Part shown: positions 40,387 to 50,388 of the stretch, piece by piece
Position numbering within the stretch: position 1 is the first letter of the stretch
Layout of the letters: each line of letters begins with the position of its first letter
Assembly: GCF_030690045.1 (NCBI RefSeq)
Contig: NZ_JAUYHK010000021.1
Location: 299,666-363,665 of the forward strand
Direction of reading: 5' to 3'
From: Thalassospira sp.
Lineage (GTDB): Bacteria > Pseudomonadota > Alphaproteobacteria > Rhodospirillales > Thalassospiraceae
DNA length: 64,000 bases
Notes under the pieces: generated by a model
What the model was told of the DNA's origin: nothing
Database searches by the model: none
The model's input: only the letters and a program-made list of their open reading frames with translations
Position numbers and translations under genes: made by a program

Positions 40387-42549
40387 TCAGGCTTCGCGCG
40401 GTGTCTCGCGTTTGACCGCGATTCGTTGCAGCAGGAAGACCGCCACAATCAGGGCTGCCCCGATCAAATCGGTGGTCAGGCCTCCTGTAATCAGCATCAA
40501 TGCTGCCGCAAAAGTAAGGGCGCGGATTGGCAGCGCCAGCCGGGCATTGAAGATATACCCGACAATACCGCCAGACAGCATATAAATGCCGATCAAGGCT
40601 GTGATCACATGCGTCATGATCGGGAACCAGTCCCCCTGCATCAGCAGGCTGGGGCTGTAGAAAAACATGAACGGCACGATAAAGGCCGATAGTCCGATGC
40701 GGAACGACGTGATTGATGTGCGCAACGGTTCCGAGCCCGCCAATGCTGCCCCGGCATAGGAAGCAAGAGCAACTGGTGGCGTAATCGCCGACAGCACCGC
40801 ATAGTAGAACACAAAGAAATGTGCCACCAGCGGCGAGATGCCAAGTTGGATCAGTCCCGGTGCGACCACCGATGCCGCCACGGCATAGGCCGCCGTGGTC
40901 GGCATGCCCATGCCCAGCATGATCGAAATCAGCATGGCAAAGAACAGGGCAATGATCTGACTTTGTTCTGCAATCGCCAGCAACATCGACGAAAACCGTA
41001 AACCAACGCCGGTCAGGCCGATGACACCAACGATAATCCCTGCGCAGGCACAAACTGCAATCAACTGGATCGCCATCCGTGCCGACAGGTCAAGTGCACC
41101 GATGACTTCTTTCGCACCCATGCGGTGTGGCGTTAGCCACGACACGACAAAGGCTGACATCAAGGCAAGTGTTCCGGCCCGGATCACCGAATATCCCATG
41201 AACAGCGCACCGACCAGAATGATGATCGGCAGGAACAGGTAAACCTGTTTGATTAGTTGGGAGAATTGCGGCAGTTCAGATTTGCTGAGCCCGCGCATAT
41301 TATGTTTTTGCGCTTCAAAATCAACAACCAGAAACACCGACACAAAATACAGCACAGCCGGAATGATGGCAGCGACGATCAGGTCGGTATAGGGAATGCC
41401 GGTGACTTCGGCCATGATAAAGGCCCCGGCACCCATGATCGGCGGCATGATCTGCCCGCCCGAAGAGGCGGCGGCCTCGACCGATGCTGCGACTTGCGGC
41501 TTGTAACCCACCCGTTTCATCAACGGAATGGTCAGGGACCCGGTGGCAACCACATTGCCCGCCGAGGTGCCGTTGATCATGCCCATCAGGCCGCTGGCGA
41601 ATACAGCGACCTTGGCCGGGCCGCCGCGTTTGTGACCGGCGGCGGCAAAGGCGAAATTGACGAAATAATCGCCAACCTTTGAAGCCTGCAAAAAGGCGGC
41701 AAAGGCGATGAACAGCATGATGTAGGTGGATGATACCGCCGTTGTCGGGCCCAGAATGCCGTTGTCGGTATAGATATAGGTAAAGAACCGGTCGAAGGAA
41801 TAACCGCCATGTTTCAGGAATCCCGGTAACCATGGACCGATGAAGCCATAGACAACAAACAGGCCTGAAATAATCAGAAGTGCCAGACCGGCAACACGGC
41901 GCGTGACTTCAAGGATCAGCAGAATGCCGGTAAAAGCAACCCATGCGTCAACCGGGGTTGGCATCACACCGGCGCGGAACTGCCACGGTGTCAGATTGGC
42001 CATCAGATAGGCCGATGCAGCAAAGGTATTGAGCAGCAAAATCCAGTCATAAAGCGGCGCACCAACGGCACGTGGACGGAACAGCCAGCCCGACCCGATG
42101 GCGACCATTGTTGATCCGGCAAGGGCCAGACCAAAATATTCGTAAGGTGCCGGTGACGGAAATTTGGCCGGTGTGCCGAAAACTTCATAAAGACCATAGG
42201 CCGCAATCGCGGTGACAAACAGTGCGGGAAGACCGGCAATCAGCGCCATCACCCGTTCGGCAAGAATAAGGGACGGATTGCGGGTGGTGCTATCATCCGT
42301 CGGAGCAATCGAGCCATACAGACCCAAGCCGATCATCAGGCCGCCTGCGACATGAAGGATACGAAACGCCCAGGTTTCAAGCGGGAAAAGATTGAGCACC
42401 AACAGGTGAAAAACAGTGTAGAGAACGCAAAAAGCAAAAAAGAATTTGCTTTCCCAGCTGCGCAGGGGACGTCCGAGCGCCCCGGGTTCTTCATCGACAC
42501 CAGACGCAAGAACCCGTTCCGCGACGGTTTCGGGCTTGGATTCGGCCAT
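40387..42549 (-). CDS. TRAP transporter fused small/large permease subunit
   Basis: 720 aa, TM-rich; GGQIMPPIMGAGAFIMAEVTGIPY and GMGMPTTAAYAVAASVVAPGL motifs. Confidence 0.95.
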   Translation of the reverse strand: MAESKPETVAERVLASGVDEEPGALGRPLRSWESKFFFAFCVLYTVFHLLVLNLFPLETWAFRILHVAGGLMIGLGLYGSIAPTDDSTTRNPSLILAERVMALIAGLPALFVTAIAAYGLYEVFGTPAKFPSPAPYEYFGLALAGSTMVAIGSGWLFRPRAVGAPLYDWILLLNTFAASAYLMANLTPWQFRAGVMPTPVDAWVAFTGILLILEVTRRVAGLALLIISGLFVVYGFIGPWLPGFLKHGGYSFDRFFTYIYTDNGILGPTTAVSSTYIMLFIAFAAFLQASKVGDYFVNFAFAAAGHKRGGPAKVAVFASGLMGMINGTSAGNVVATGSLTIPLMKRVGYKPQVAASVEAAASSGGQIMPPIMGAGAFIMAEVTGIPYTDLIVAAIIPAVLYFVSVFLVVDFEAQKHNMRGLSKSELPQFSQLIKQVYLFLPIIILVGALFMGYSVIRAGTLALMSAFVVSWLTPHRMGAKEVIGALDLSARMAIQLIAVCACAGIIVGVIGLTGVGLRFSSMLLAIAEQSQIIALFFAMLISIMLGMGMPTTAAYAVAASVVAPGLIQLGISPLVAHFFVFYYAVLSAITPPVALASYAGAALAGSEPLRTSITSFRIGLSAFIVPFMFFYSPSLLMQGDWFPIMTHVITALIGIYMLSGGIVGYIFNARLALPIRALTFAAALMLITGGLTTDLIGAALIVAVFLLQRIAVKRETPREA

Positions 42550-42585
42550 GACGGTTTTCCGTATTTACTGAATAACGAGACACCC

Positions 42586-42628
42586 CGCCTGTCGGGGCGC
42601 GATCAGTATCGCGATCCTCCGGCAGGCG
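42586..42628 (-). other. Intercistronic RNA hairpin between TAXI receptor and permease genes
   Basis: CGCCTGTCGG ... CCGGCAGGCG outer stem enclosing CGCGAT-cagt-ATCGCG inner stem. Confidence 0.65.
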
Positions 42629-42647
42629 AGGCAGTTAAGATGAAGGA

Positions 42648-43664
42648 TCAGTCTTCGTATTCAGGCGGCAACAGGTTCAGGGGAATGTCGATCCCTTTTT
42701 CCTTGTAGTACCGGATTGCGCCCGGATGGAACCACATGAAACCATTCTGGTTCCAGTTTTCAGCCACGGTATCAACAGCCGTTGCGTGGATTTGCAGCAT
42801 ACGGTCATTATTGTCGAGAACGACTTTCATGACGTTGTAGACGAAATCCGCCGACAGATCCTTGTGGGCGACGCCAAAATTGGCCATCGAGACGGTTTTG
42901 ATGTCGCTATCAATGCTGGAATAGGTGCCTGCCGGAATGGTGAATTCGGTAACCGACGGATAGGCAGCCAGAATTTCGATCATCTGTTCGTCATTGAAAC
43001 CGAAAATATTGGCACCGTTTTGGGCTTCAACCTGGCTGAAAGCGGCAATAGGAATGCCAGCAGCAAAGGCAAAGCCATCAATCAGGCCATCCTGAAGCTG
43101 TCCGGCGGCATCGGCAGCACCGCCATATTGCAGATCAGCAGAAATACCAAGGGTTTCAAAGAAACGTGCCCAATAAGCTGCTGCTGTGCCGGTACGGGGG
43201 CCGACATTGACGCGCTTGCCATCCAGACCGGCAACATCGGTGATGCCTGACGATTCAAGGGTCACGCTATGGAATGGGGTCGGATACATCGGGAAAGTGG
43301 CGCGGACATTGTGCATCGGAACACCCGGTGCCAGTTCGCTTTGACCGACCCAGCCGTCATAAGCCGGGCCCATTGTGACCATGCCCATGTCAAGTTCACC
43401 GCTTTGGATCAGCGCCATATTGGCGACTGGGCCACCGGTGACTTCGGATGATGTCGGAACGCCCAGCATTTCCTGAACGAGGCTGGCCCAGCCTGCACCA
43501 TAAACGAAATAGGTGCCGCCCTGCGATGCCGTACCCACTTTGACCGAGGTCGGCCAATCGGAACGGTCCTGCGCCTGTGCTGCCGGTGCCAGCGCCAGCG
43601 TGGCGGCGAGGGCCGTCACGGCGCCAACAGTTTTGGCGTGACGTTTCAAAATGTTTTTAAGCAT
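42648..43664 (-). CDS. TAXI family TRAP transporter solute-binding receptor
   Basis: Signal peptide; SVKVGTASQGGTYFVYGAGWASLV...TSSEVTGGPVANMALIQSGELDMGMV. Confidence 0.94.
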   Translation of the reverse strand: MLKNILKRHAKTVGAVTALAATLALAPAAQAQDRSDWPTSVKVGTASQGGTYFVYGAGWASLVQEMLGVPTSSEVTGGPVANMALIQSGELDMGMVTMGPAYDGWVGQSELAPGVPMHNVRATFPMYPTPFHSVTLESSGITDVAGLDGKRVNVGPRTGTAAAYWARFFETLGISADLQYGGAADAAGQLQDGLIDGFAFAAGIPIAAFSQVEAQNGANIFGFNDEQMIEILAAYPSVTEFTIPAGTYSSIDSDIKTVSMANFGVAHKDLSADFVYNVMKVVLDNNDRMLQIHATAVDTVAENWNQNGFMWFHPGAIRYYKEKGIDIPLNLLPPEYED

Positions 43665-43856
43665 GTCTGGTCTTTCCTCCCTGGGAATACCGTAAATGTT
43701 GCGACCGGCGACCACTGTTAAGGTTTCTTGATCCGGGACGCCTGTCATACACAGTAGCGGTTGAATGTCATAATCAGAACAGAAATCTTCAAGATTTTGT
43801 TTCCCGTCTCTATGTCGGGGTTCCGAAAATGATGTCAATGCCACTGCTCCTGTTAC

Positions 43857-43872
43857 AGCAAGTCTGATGCCA
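43857..43872 (-). promoter_or_regulatory. Sigma-54 promoter for TAXI-TRAP operon
   Basis: Minus strand TGGCATCAGACTTGCT vs TGGCAC-N5-TTGCW. Confidence 0.75.
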
Positions 43873-43911
43873 GATCGGGCAGGGAGTCGGAAATAAAAAT
43901 AAATGATGAAA

Positions 43912-43924
43912 TATCAATTTGTTA
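43912..43924 (+). promoter_or_regulatory. IHF site
   Basis: TATCAATTTGTTA matches WATCAANNNNTTR exactly, between the palindromes and the sigma-54 promoter. Confidence 0.6.
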
Positions 43925-43956
43925 ACTGATATTGCGTGGAGAGTGTAAAGGATATT

Positions 43957-44008
43957 TGGGTGGTATTCCATACATGACGGCGGCGCAGCATGTGCGAAAT
44001 TCCGCCCA
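43957..44008. promoter_or_regulatory. Tandem DctD-type upstream activator sequences
   Basis: TGTGCGAAATTCCGCCCA (43991..44008) and TGGGTGGTATTCCATACA (43957..43974), imperfect palindromes with centres 34 bp apart. Confidence 0.55.
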
Positions 44009-44020
44009 GATCAGAGAATG

Positions 44021-45391
44021 CTAACTGTTGGCGGGTTGATCATTGTGACGATTGCGGAAATTACCCGGGACGATGTCATATTTGGCAAGTTTGTCGTAAA
44101 GTGTCTTGCGTGGTACGCCCAGAACCGACACGACGGCGGTGACATTTCCGCCTTGTTGGCGTAAGGCTTCGCAAATGACGTTTTTCTCAAACGCCTCGAC
44201 CTGTCGGGGCAGGGGCACGGTGGCGTCGGCTGTAGTTTTGCCCTCATCGGCAAACAGATCCAGCCCCAAAACCCGGCGTTCGGCGGCATTGCGCAATTCG
44301 CGCACATTGCCGGGCCAGTCATGACGGGTCAAAACCGAGATTTCGGATGCCGTAAGCGGTGAAAAGTCGCGACCAAACCGATCCTTTGCCAGTTCCATGA
44401 AATGCTGGAACAATAACGGGATATCTTCAACGCGGTCGCGCAGGGGTGGAATGTGCAATTGCACGACATTCAGGCGGTAATACAAATCCTCGCGGAAGGC
44501 ACCGCGCGACGCAGCGGCGCGCAGATCAATTTTGGTGGCTGCAACCACCCGCAAATCAATCGCCTGCACCTTGTTCGAGCCCAGCCGTTCAAAGGCGCGT
44601 TCCTGAAGCACGCGCAACAGCTTGACTTGCAACGACAGTGGCATGCTTTCGATTTCATCGAGAAACAGCGTACCCTTGTCGGCAAATTCAAATTTGCCGA
44701 CCCGTTTCTGATCGGCTCCGGTAAAGGCCCCGGCTTCGTGGCCGAATAATTCGGATTCAATCAGGTTTTCGGGCATCGCCCCGCAATTGATCGCAACAAA
44801 CGGCCCGGTTCGGCCCGATATGTCATGCAGGGTGCGGGCGACAACTTCTTTGCCGGCACCGGTTTCACCATTGATCATCACATGAGCGTCGGTGCCCGCA
44901 ATATTGCCAATCAGGGCGCGTAATTTTTCCATCGACGGTGCGCGACCGATCAGGCCGGTGCCGCTGGCGGTATGTTTGGCCAGTTCGGCCTTCAGATTGC
45001 GGTTTTCCGATAACAGATGGCGGTGCGCCATCGCCCGGCGCATCACATCAACGAAATAATCCGGAGCAAAGGGTTTTTCAATAAAATCATAGGCTCCGTC
45101 GCGCATGGCGCGGACCGCAGTGGCAACATCGCCATGCCCGGTAACAAGGATGACCGGCAATTCGGGATCATGGGCGATGGCAGCCTGCAACAGGGCCATG
45201 CCATCCATTTTCGGCATGCGGATATCGGTAACAAGAATCCCTGGCCAACCCTGCTTGATACGTAACAGTGCCTTTTCCGGTTCGCCGTAACATTCAACCA
45301 CAATGTCGGCCAGTTCCAGCGTCTGTTGGGCGGCTTCGCGCACATCGGCATCGTCATCGACGAACAAAACGCTATATGCCGGAAATTTCAC
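44021..45391 (-). CDS. dctD: Sigma-54 dependent response regulator, DctD type
   Basis: Receiver domain; GETGAGKEVVARTLH; GAFTGADQKRVGKFEFADKGTLFLDEIE; C-terminal Fis-type HTH. Confidence 0.93.
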   Translation of the reverse strand: MKFPAYSVLFVDDDADVREAAQQTLELADIVVECYGEPEKALLRIKQGWPGILVTDIRMPKMDGMALLQAAIAHDPELPVILVTGHGDVATAVRAMRDGAYDFIEKPFAPDYFVDVMRRAMAHRHLLSENRNLKAELAKHTASGTGLIGRAPSMEKLRALIGNIAGTDAHVMINGETGAGKEVVARTLHDISGRTGPFVAINCGAMPENLIESELFGHEAGAFTGADQKRVGKFEFADKGTLFLDEIESMPLSLQVKLLRVLQERAFERLGSNKVQAIDLRVVAATKIDLRAAASRGAFREDLYYRLNVVQLHIPPLRDRVEDIPLLFQHFMELAKDRFGRDFSPLTASEISVLTRHDWPGNVRELRNAAERRVLGLDLFADEGKTTADATVPLPRQVEAFEKNVICEALRQQGGNVTAVVSVLGVPRKTLYDKLAKYDIVPGNFRNRHNDQPANS

Positions 45392-45422
45392 CTGTCATTC
45401 CTTGTTGCTGTTGCGGGTTGTT

Positions 45423-47480
45423 TCAGGGGCCAATCAGGCGATGAACGGCCATTTCGGCTTCATCTTCGTGATGGGCTTCCTGAATATCGGCTGTTTTATC
45501 AGGCACATCGTCGGGCGTCGAGATGTCGTCTTGTGTTGTGGTGGCAATGTCGTCGGCCTGGCGCAATTCAACCGTAAAACAGGCCCCGCCCGTTTCATTG
45601 TTTTCGGCGCGCATGGTGCCGCCGAAACTGCGCACAATGCCATAACAGATCGACAGGCCAAGGCCCAGCCCGTCGCCAAACGGCTTGGTCGTAAAAAACG
45701 GATCAAACAGTTTTTGCATGTTGTCGGGTGAAATGCCGGTGCCGTTGTCGCGCACAGCCACCAAAAGAGATTGTGTGCCGGGTGTGACATCAATCTCGAT
45801 TTCGGGGTGGGGATGATCCCGGCTAGCGTCAGCGGCATTAGATAACAGATTGACAAATACCTGTTCGATCTGGGCTTCTTCGGCAATGATATGCGGGCAG
45901 GGAGTTGGCGGATGAAAACGGATCGTAGTTCCGGCGACCCGCCCTGTTTCGGTCACCAGATCAATTGCCTTGTGGATGGCGGGAACAAGATCGACCGGCT
46001 GGCTGTCATATTCGGGGCGCCGGGCGAATGTTTTCAGATGGTTGGTAATTCGTCCCATGCGTTCGGTCAGTTCGGAAATCCGGATCAGGTTGCGTTCAAC
46101 CGTTTCCGGTTTGCCGCGGGCAAAAAATTGCAATGCATTGTCGGCATAACTGCGGATGGCGGTCAGGGGCTGATTGATTTCATGGGCAATACCGGCGGAC
46201 ATTTGCCCCAAGGCGGCAAGTTTTCCGGCCTGCACCAGTTCCGCCTGTGCGGTGCGCAGGGCATCTTCGGTGCGGCGACGTTCGGTAATTTCCTGTGCCA
46301 GTCTCTGGTTGGTGGTCATCAGATCGGTGGTGCGCAGGCGCACCTGACGTTCCAGTTCCCGTTGCGACCAGTCGCGCACCTCGATCTGTTCCAGCATGGT
46401 GCGCCGACGCAGCAGGAGCACAAAAATGGTGCCAAATAAAATGATATGGGCCGAACCGGCTATCAGGGCGGTTCCTGTGCGGGCCTGTTCCAGTACCTGC
46501 CAGTCGGTCAACATGTAAATGCGCCATCCTTGCACGGGCACGATGTCACTGACCGCAAGATATCGTACAGGTTTGGGGGAGACGGACGGTACATCGTCAT
46601 GTGCAAGGGCAAGGGGCATTTCGGTAACCGGACGGATTGCGCCATCGGCAAAGGGCGGCGGGCTGTAAGTCCGCAGCACAGGCCGCAATTTTAGCGACGT
46701 CACATTGTTGATATCCGGCCAGTCACCATCGGTGATTGGCATGCCATGCAACGGGGCATCGCCATATTTGCGGGATCGCCGCAACCATGCCCGTTCTTCC
46801 TGTTCCAGTCCGCGCATTGTGAGAAAACGCCATTCCGGTCGCGATGATACAATGATAACGCCGTGTTCATCCTCGACCAGAACATTTTCGTTGCTGCGCG
46901 CCCAACGATTTTCCAACGGCGACAGATGGGTTTTGACCACCATCACCCCGGCGATCCGACCGTTGGAATTGCGCACCGGATGGGAAATATAATAGCCGGG
47001 CTGCCCCGATGTGATGCCCAGTGCGAAATGATGGGCCGTTGCCCCCTTCATGGCCTGCAAGAAATAGGGGCGAAAGGCAAAATTGCGTCCGATAAAAGAC
47101 GCCTCGCTGTTCCAGTTGCTTGACGCAATCGTCAGGCCACCGGTATCCATGAAATAGATGTCGGACGCCCCGCTATCGGCGGCAAGTTTTTCCAGATACA
47201 GATTGACCCCGGCCCGCACCCCGCGATCCGGATTTTCCACCAGCCACAAAATCAGGCGGTCGCTGGCCAGTGTGATTGGCAGATATTCATGTTCTTTGAG
47301 CGCCCCTTGCAGGTTGGCCCGATAAAGTTCCAGCTTTTTACGGCTTTCTTCCTCGATTTCGGCTGTCTGGCTTTCACGTTGCCATTCCATGCTGAGCCAA
47401 ACCGTGACCGGTAATAAAATCAGCATGACCAACAGAACAAGGCGGGCGCTGCGTCGGGCGGAAGCAGATGTTTGAAGCAT
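45423..47480 (-). CDS. dctB: Sensor histidine kinase, DctB type
   Basis: Periplasmic sensor region; AGKLAALGQMSAGIAHEINQPLTAIRSYADNA; GLGLGLSICYGIVRSFGG. Confidence 0.92.
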   Translation of the reverse strand: MLQTSASARRSARLVLLVMLILLPVTVWLSMEWQRESQTAEIEEESRKKLELYRANLQGALKEHEYLPITLASDRLILWLVENPDRGVRAGVNLYLEKLAADSGASDIYFMDTGGLTIASSNWNSEASFIGRNFAFRPYFLQAMKGATAHHFALGITSGQPGYYISHPVRNSNGRIAGVMVVKTHLSPLENRWARSNENVLVEDEHGVIIVSSRPEWRFLTMRGLEQEERAWLRRSRKYGDAPLHGMPITDGDWPDINNVTSLKLRPVLRTYSPPPFADGAIRPVTEMPLALAHDDVPSVSPKPVRYLAVSDIVPVQGWRIYMLTDWQVLEQARTGTALIAGSAHIILFGTIFVLLLRRRTMLEQIEVRDWSQRELERQVRLRTTDLMTTNQRLAQEITERRRTEDALRTAQAELVQAGKLAALGQMSAGIAHEINQPLTAIRSYADNALQFFARGKPETVERNLIRISELTERMGRITNHLKTFARRPEYDSQPVDLVPAIHKAIDLVTETGRVAGTTIRFHPPTPCPHIIAEEAQIEQVFVNLLSNAADASRDHPHPEIEIDVTPGTQSLLVAVRDNGTGISPDNMQKLFDPFFTTKPFGDGLGLGLSICYGIVRSFGGTMRAENNETGGACFTVELRQADDIATTTQDDISTPDDVPDKTADIQEAHHEDEAEMAVHRLIGP

Positions 47481-47680
47481 GAGTGTTTCGGTTTTCCGGA
47501 AAATGTAACCGATCATAACGCGAGGCATGCGTGCCGCGCCAGTGCTTGATTAAACAGGGACTTGTCTGTACCAATCCATGATGTCTTTTTGCCCGGCCAT
47601 GCCTGCTTGGTCGTGGTTCCGGGGATGCGCCACCACGTTATGCCCCGGTTGGCAAAAGGACGTCATAATGGAGAAACATA

Positions 47681-49408
47681 ATGACCACCCATTCCCAAAG
47701 CCCCACCGCCGCCCCGGCGTCGCAACTGCGCAATGGCGGACGTATTCTTGTTGACCAGTTGCGCCTGCATGGCGTCGACACCGCCTGGTGTGTTCCGGGC
47801 GAAAGTTATCTGGAAGTTCTCGATGCCTTTTGTGATGTCGGAGAGGAGATCAACCTGATCACCTGCCGCCATGAACAGGGGGCCGCCAATATGGCCGAGG
47901 CCTATGGCAAATTGACCGGCAAACCGGGCATTTGTTTTGTCACGCGCGGCCCCGGTGCGTGCAATGCCAGCATCGGCATCCATACCGCCCGGCAGGATTC
48001 AACGCCCCTGATCCTGTTTATTGGTCAGGTTGCCCGCGATCAGTTTGAACGCGAGGCCTTTCAGGAAATCGATTATCGCCAGATGTTCGGCCCGATGGCG
48101 AAATGGGTTGCCCAGATTGAGAATGCTGAACGCATCCCCGAATTTGTCGCCCGCGCGTTTCGCGTTGCCACATCCGGACGTCCGGGGCCGGTGGTTTTGG
48201 CCCTGCCCGAAGACATGTTGCGTGATCATGTGAAAATTGCCGATGGCCGTCCTTATGCGGCGGTGCAGGCAAACCCGGCCCGAAATGATCTGGAACGCCT
48301 GGCTGGATCCTTGTCGCAGGCGAAAAAACCGATGGCCGTGATTGGCGGAGGCGGTTGGACACCCCAGGCCTGCGCCGATATCACCGCGTTTCTGTCTGCG
48401 TGGGATATTCCGGTTTGTTCGACATTCCGCCGTCAGGATATTGTCGATAACCGGGTCGAGGTTTTTGTTGGTGAACTGGGCTATACGCTTAGCCCCAAAC
48501 TGGCGAAACGCATGGCCGAAGCCGATACATTGTTGTTGATCGGCACCCGGTTTGGCGAAGTGCCATCGCAAGGATACGAAGTTCCCAACCCGGCTTGCCT
48601 GACCCAGACAGTTTTGCATATCCATGCAGAACCCGAAGAAATAGGCCGTGTCTGGACGCCGACGGTTGGTATTGTGTCGGGTATGGCCGAATTTGCCGCC
48701 GCCATTGGGAAGATCCCGGTTGTCAAAGGCGACTGGGCCGCATGGCGACAGGCCGCCCGCGCCGATTATCTGGGTTTTATTGACCCGGACGGGGCGGTGG
48801 TGCCCGAAGGATCGCTGGACATGCGGGTGGTGGTGCGTGATTTGCGCGACCTGATGCCCGATGATGCAATTATGACAATTGATGCCGGGAATTTTTCCGG
48901 TTGGGTCCATCGGTTTTTGCCGTTTAAAACTCCACGGACCCAGTTGGCACCGACCTGTGGCGCGATGGGATATTCCATTCCGGCAGCGGTCGGGGCATCG
49001 ATTATGCATCGGGATCGCATGGTTATCGGCTTTGTCGGTGATGGCGGTTTTATGATGACCCAGCATGAAATTGCCACCGCTGTTCAATATGGCGGGCGTC
49101 CGATCATTATTGTCGTCAATAACGGCATGTATGGCACCATTCGCATGCATCAGGAAAAACGCCATCCGGGCCGTGTGTCCGCGACCGAGTTGAAAAACCC
49201 GGATTTCGTTGCACTGGCCCGCTCGTTTGGGGTGCATGGTGAACTGGTGACGGATGAGACGCAATTTCGCGGTGCCTTTGAACGCAGCCGCGACAGTGGT
49301 ACAGCTGCCGTGATTGAAATTCGTTTGCCGCAAGAAGCAATTTCAACCGCGACCACCTTGTCGAAATTGCGTGAAAGCGCATTCGCCGCCCAGAAAAACG
49401 GGCAATAA
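47681..49408 (+). CDS. Thiamine pyrophosphate-binding enzyme (acetolactate synthase-like)
   Basis: VPGESYLEVLDAF...RHEQGAANMAEAYGKLTGKPGICFVTRGPGACNA...FVGDGGFMMTQHEIATAVQYGGRPIIIVVNNGMYGTIRMHQE. Confidence 0.93.
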   Translation: MTTHSQSPTAAPASQLRNGGRILVDQLRLHGVDTAWCVPGESYLEVLDAFCDVGEEINLITCRHEQGAANMAEAYGKLTGKPGICFVTRGPGACNASIGIHTARQDSTPLILFIGQVARDQFEREAFQEIDYRQMFGPMAKWVAQIENAERIPEFVARAFRVATSGRPGPVVLALPEDMLRDHVKIADGRPYAAVQANPARNDLERLAGSLSQAKKPMAVIGGGGWTPQACADITAFLSAWDIPVCSTFRRQDIVDNRVEVFVGELGYTLSPKLAKRMAEADTLLLIGTRFGEVPSQGYEVPNPACLTQTVLHIHAEPEEIGRVWTPTVGIVSGMAEFAAAIGKIPVVKGDWAAWRQAARADYLGFIDPDGAVVPEGSLDMRVVVRDLRDLMPDDAIMTIDAGNFSGWVHRFLPFKTPRTQLAPTCGAMGYSIPAAVGASIMHRDRMVIGFVGDGGFMMTQHEIATAVQYGGRPIIIVVNNGMYGTIRMHQEKRHPGRVSATELKNPDFVALARSFGVHGELVTDETQFRGAFERSRDSGTAAVIEIRLPQEAISTATTLSKLRESAFAAQKNGQ

Positions 49409-49410
49409 CC

Positions 49411-50388
49411 ATGAATGATGCGGCGAACCGGATATGGATTTTGGCCGATGACCGGGCCGGTAACGTCAATCAGGCGATGGGTGTGGCCGAGGCCATGAAC
49501 ATGCCGTTTCGCCGCATCGATATTAATTACACCAAACTGGCACGTCTGCCCAATATGGTGCGGAGCGATACCCTGATCGGGATTGCCGGTGAAAGTCGGG
49601 CCCGTCTTGTGGCACCGTGGCCCGATCTGGTGATTTCGGTCGGGCGGCGGACTGTGCCGGTGGCGCGATGGATCAAAAAGCAAAGCGGCGGGCGCAGCAA
49701 AATCTGTCAGATCATGCGACCAGACTGTGATATCCGCCATTTTGACCTGATCGCCGTTCCCGCCCATGACAGTATGGACCCGGCACCGAATGTTCTGGAA
49801 ACCTTTGGGGCCGCACACCGGATTACCGACGCGCGGCTGGACGAGGCCGCGCAACATTGGGCCCCGGTCTTTGGCAATTTGCCCAAACCGCTGATTGCGG
49901 TCAGTGTGGGCGGTAATACAAAGCGAACAGTGTTTACATCCGTTATGGCGACAGACCTGATGGACCGGTCGATTGATGCCGTCCGGAAAACCGGCGGCAG
50001 TCTTCTGGTCACCACCAGCCGTCGTACCGGGAGGGATAATGAGGCTCTGATTGCGGCGATGCTGGCGCAATCAGGGGTGACTTATCGCCTGCATGACTGG
50101 ACCAGTGCGGATGAAAACCCTTATTTCGGTTATCTGGCGCTGGCCGATATTCTGATTGTTACGGGGGATTCTGTGTCGATGTGTTGCGAGGCCTGTGCCG
50201 CGCCGGGTGGGGTTTATATCCATGCGCCCGATGGTATTGCCGCCCCGCGCCACCAGATTTTGCACCAGGCACTGTTTGATGCCGGATATGCCCGGCCCCT
50301 GCAAGGTGACATTACACCGTTTGATCATCCGCGCCTGTATCCGGCGCAGGATATCGCCAAACGGTGTCTGGAACTGTTGGCATCCTAA
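49411..50388 (+). CDS. ELM1/GtrOC1-family (DUF1022) protein
   Basis: IWILADDRAGNVNQAMGVAEAM...PDLVISVGRRTVPVARWIKK...TGDSVSMCCEACAAPGGVYIHAP; 2 nt after the TPP enzyme stop. Confidence 0.85.
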   Translation: MNDAANRIWILADDRAGNVNQAMGVAEAMNMPFRRIDINYTKLARLPNMVRSDTLIGIAGESRARLVAPWPDLVISVGRRTVPVARWIKKQSGGRSKICQIMRPDCDIRHFDLIAVPAHDSMDPAPNVLETFGAAHRITDARLDEAAQHWAPVFGNLPKPLIAVSVGGNTKRTVFTSVMATDLMDRSIDAVRKTGGSLLVTTSRRTGRDNEALIAAMLAQSGVTYRLHDWTSADENPYFGYLALADILIVTGDSVSMCCEACAAPGGVYIHAPDGIAAPRHQILHQALFDAGYARPLQGDITPFDHPRLYPAQDIAKRCLELLAS

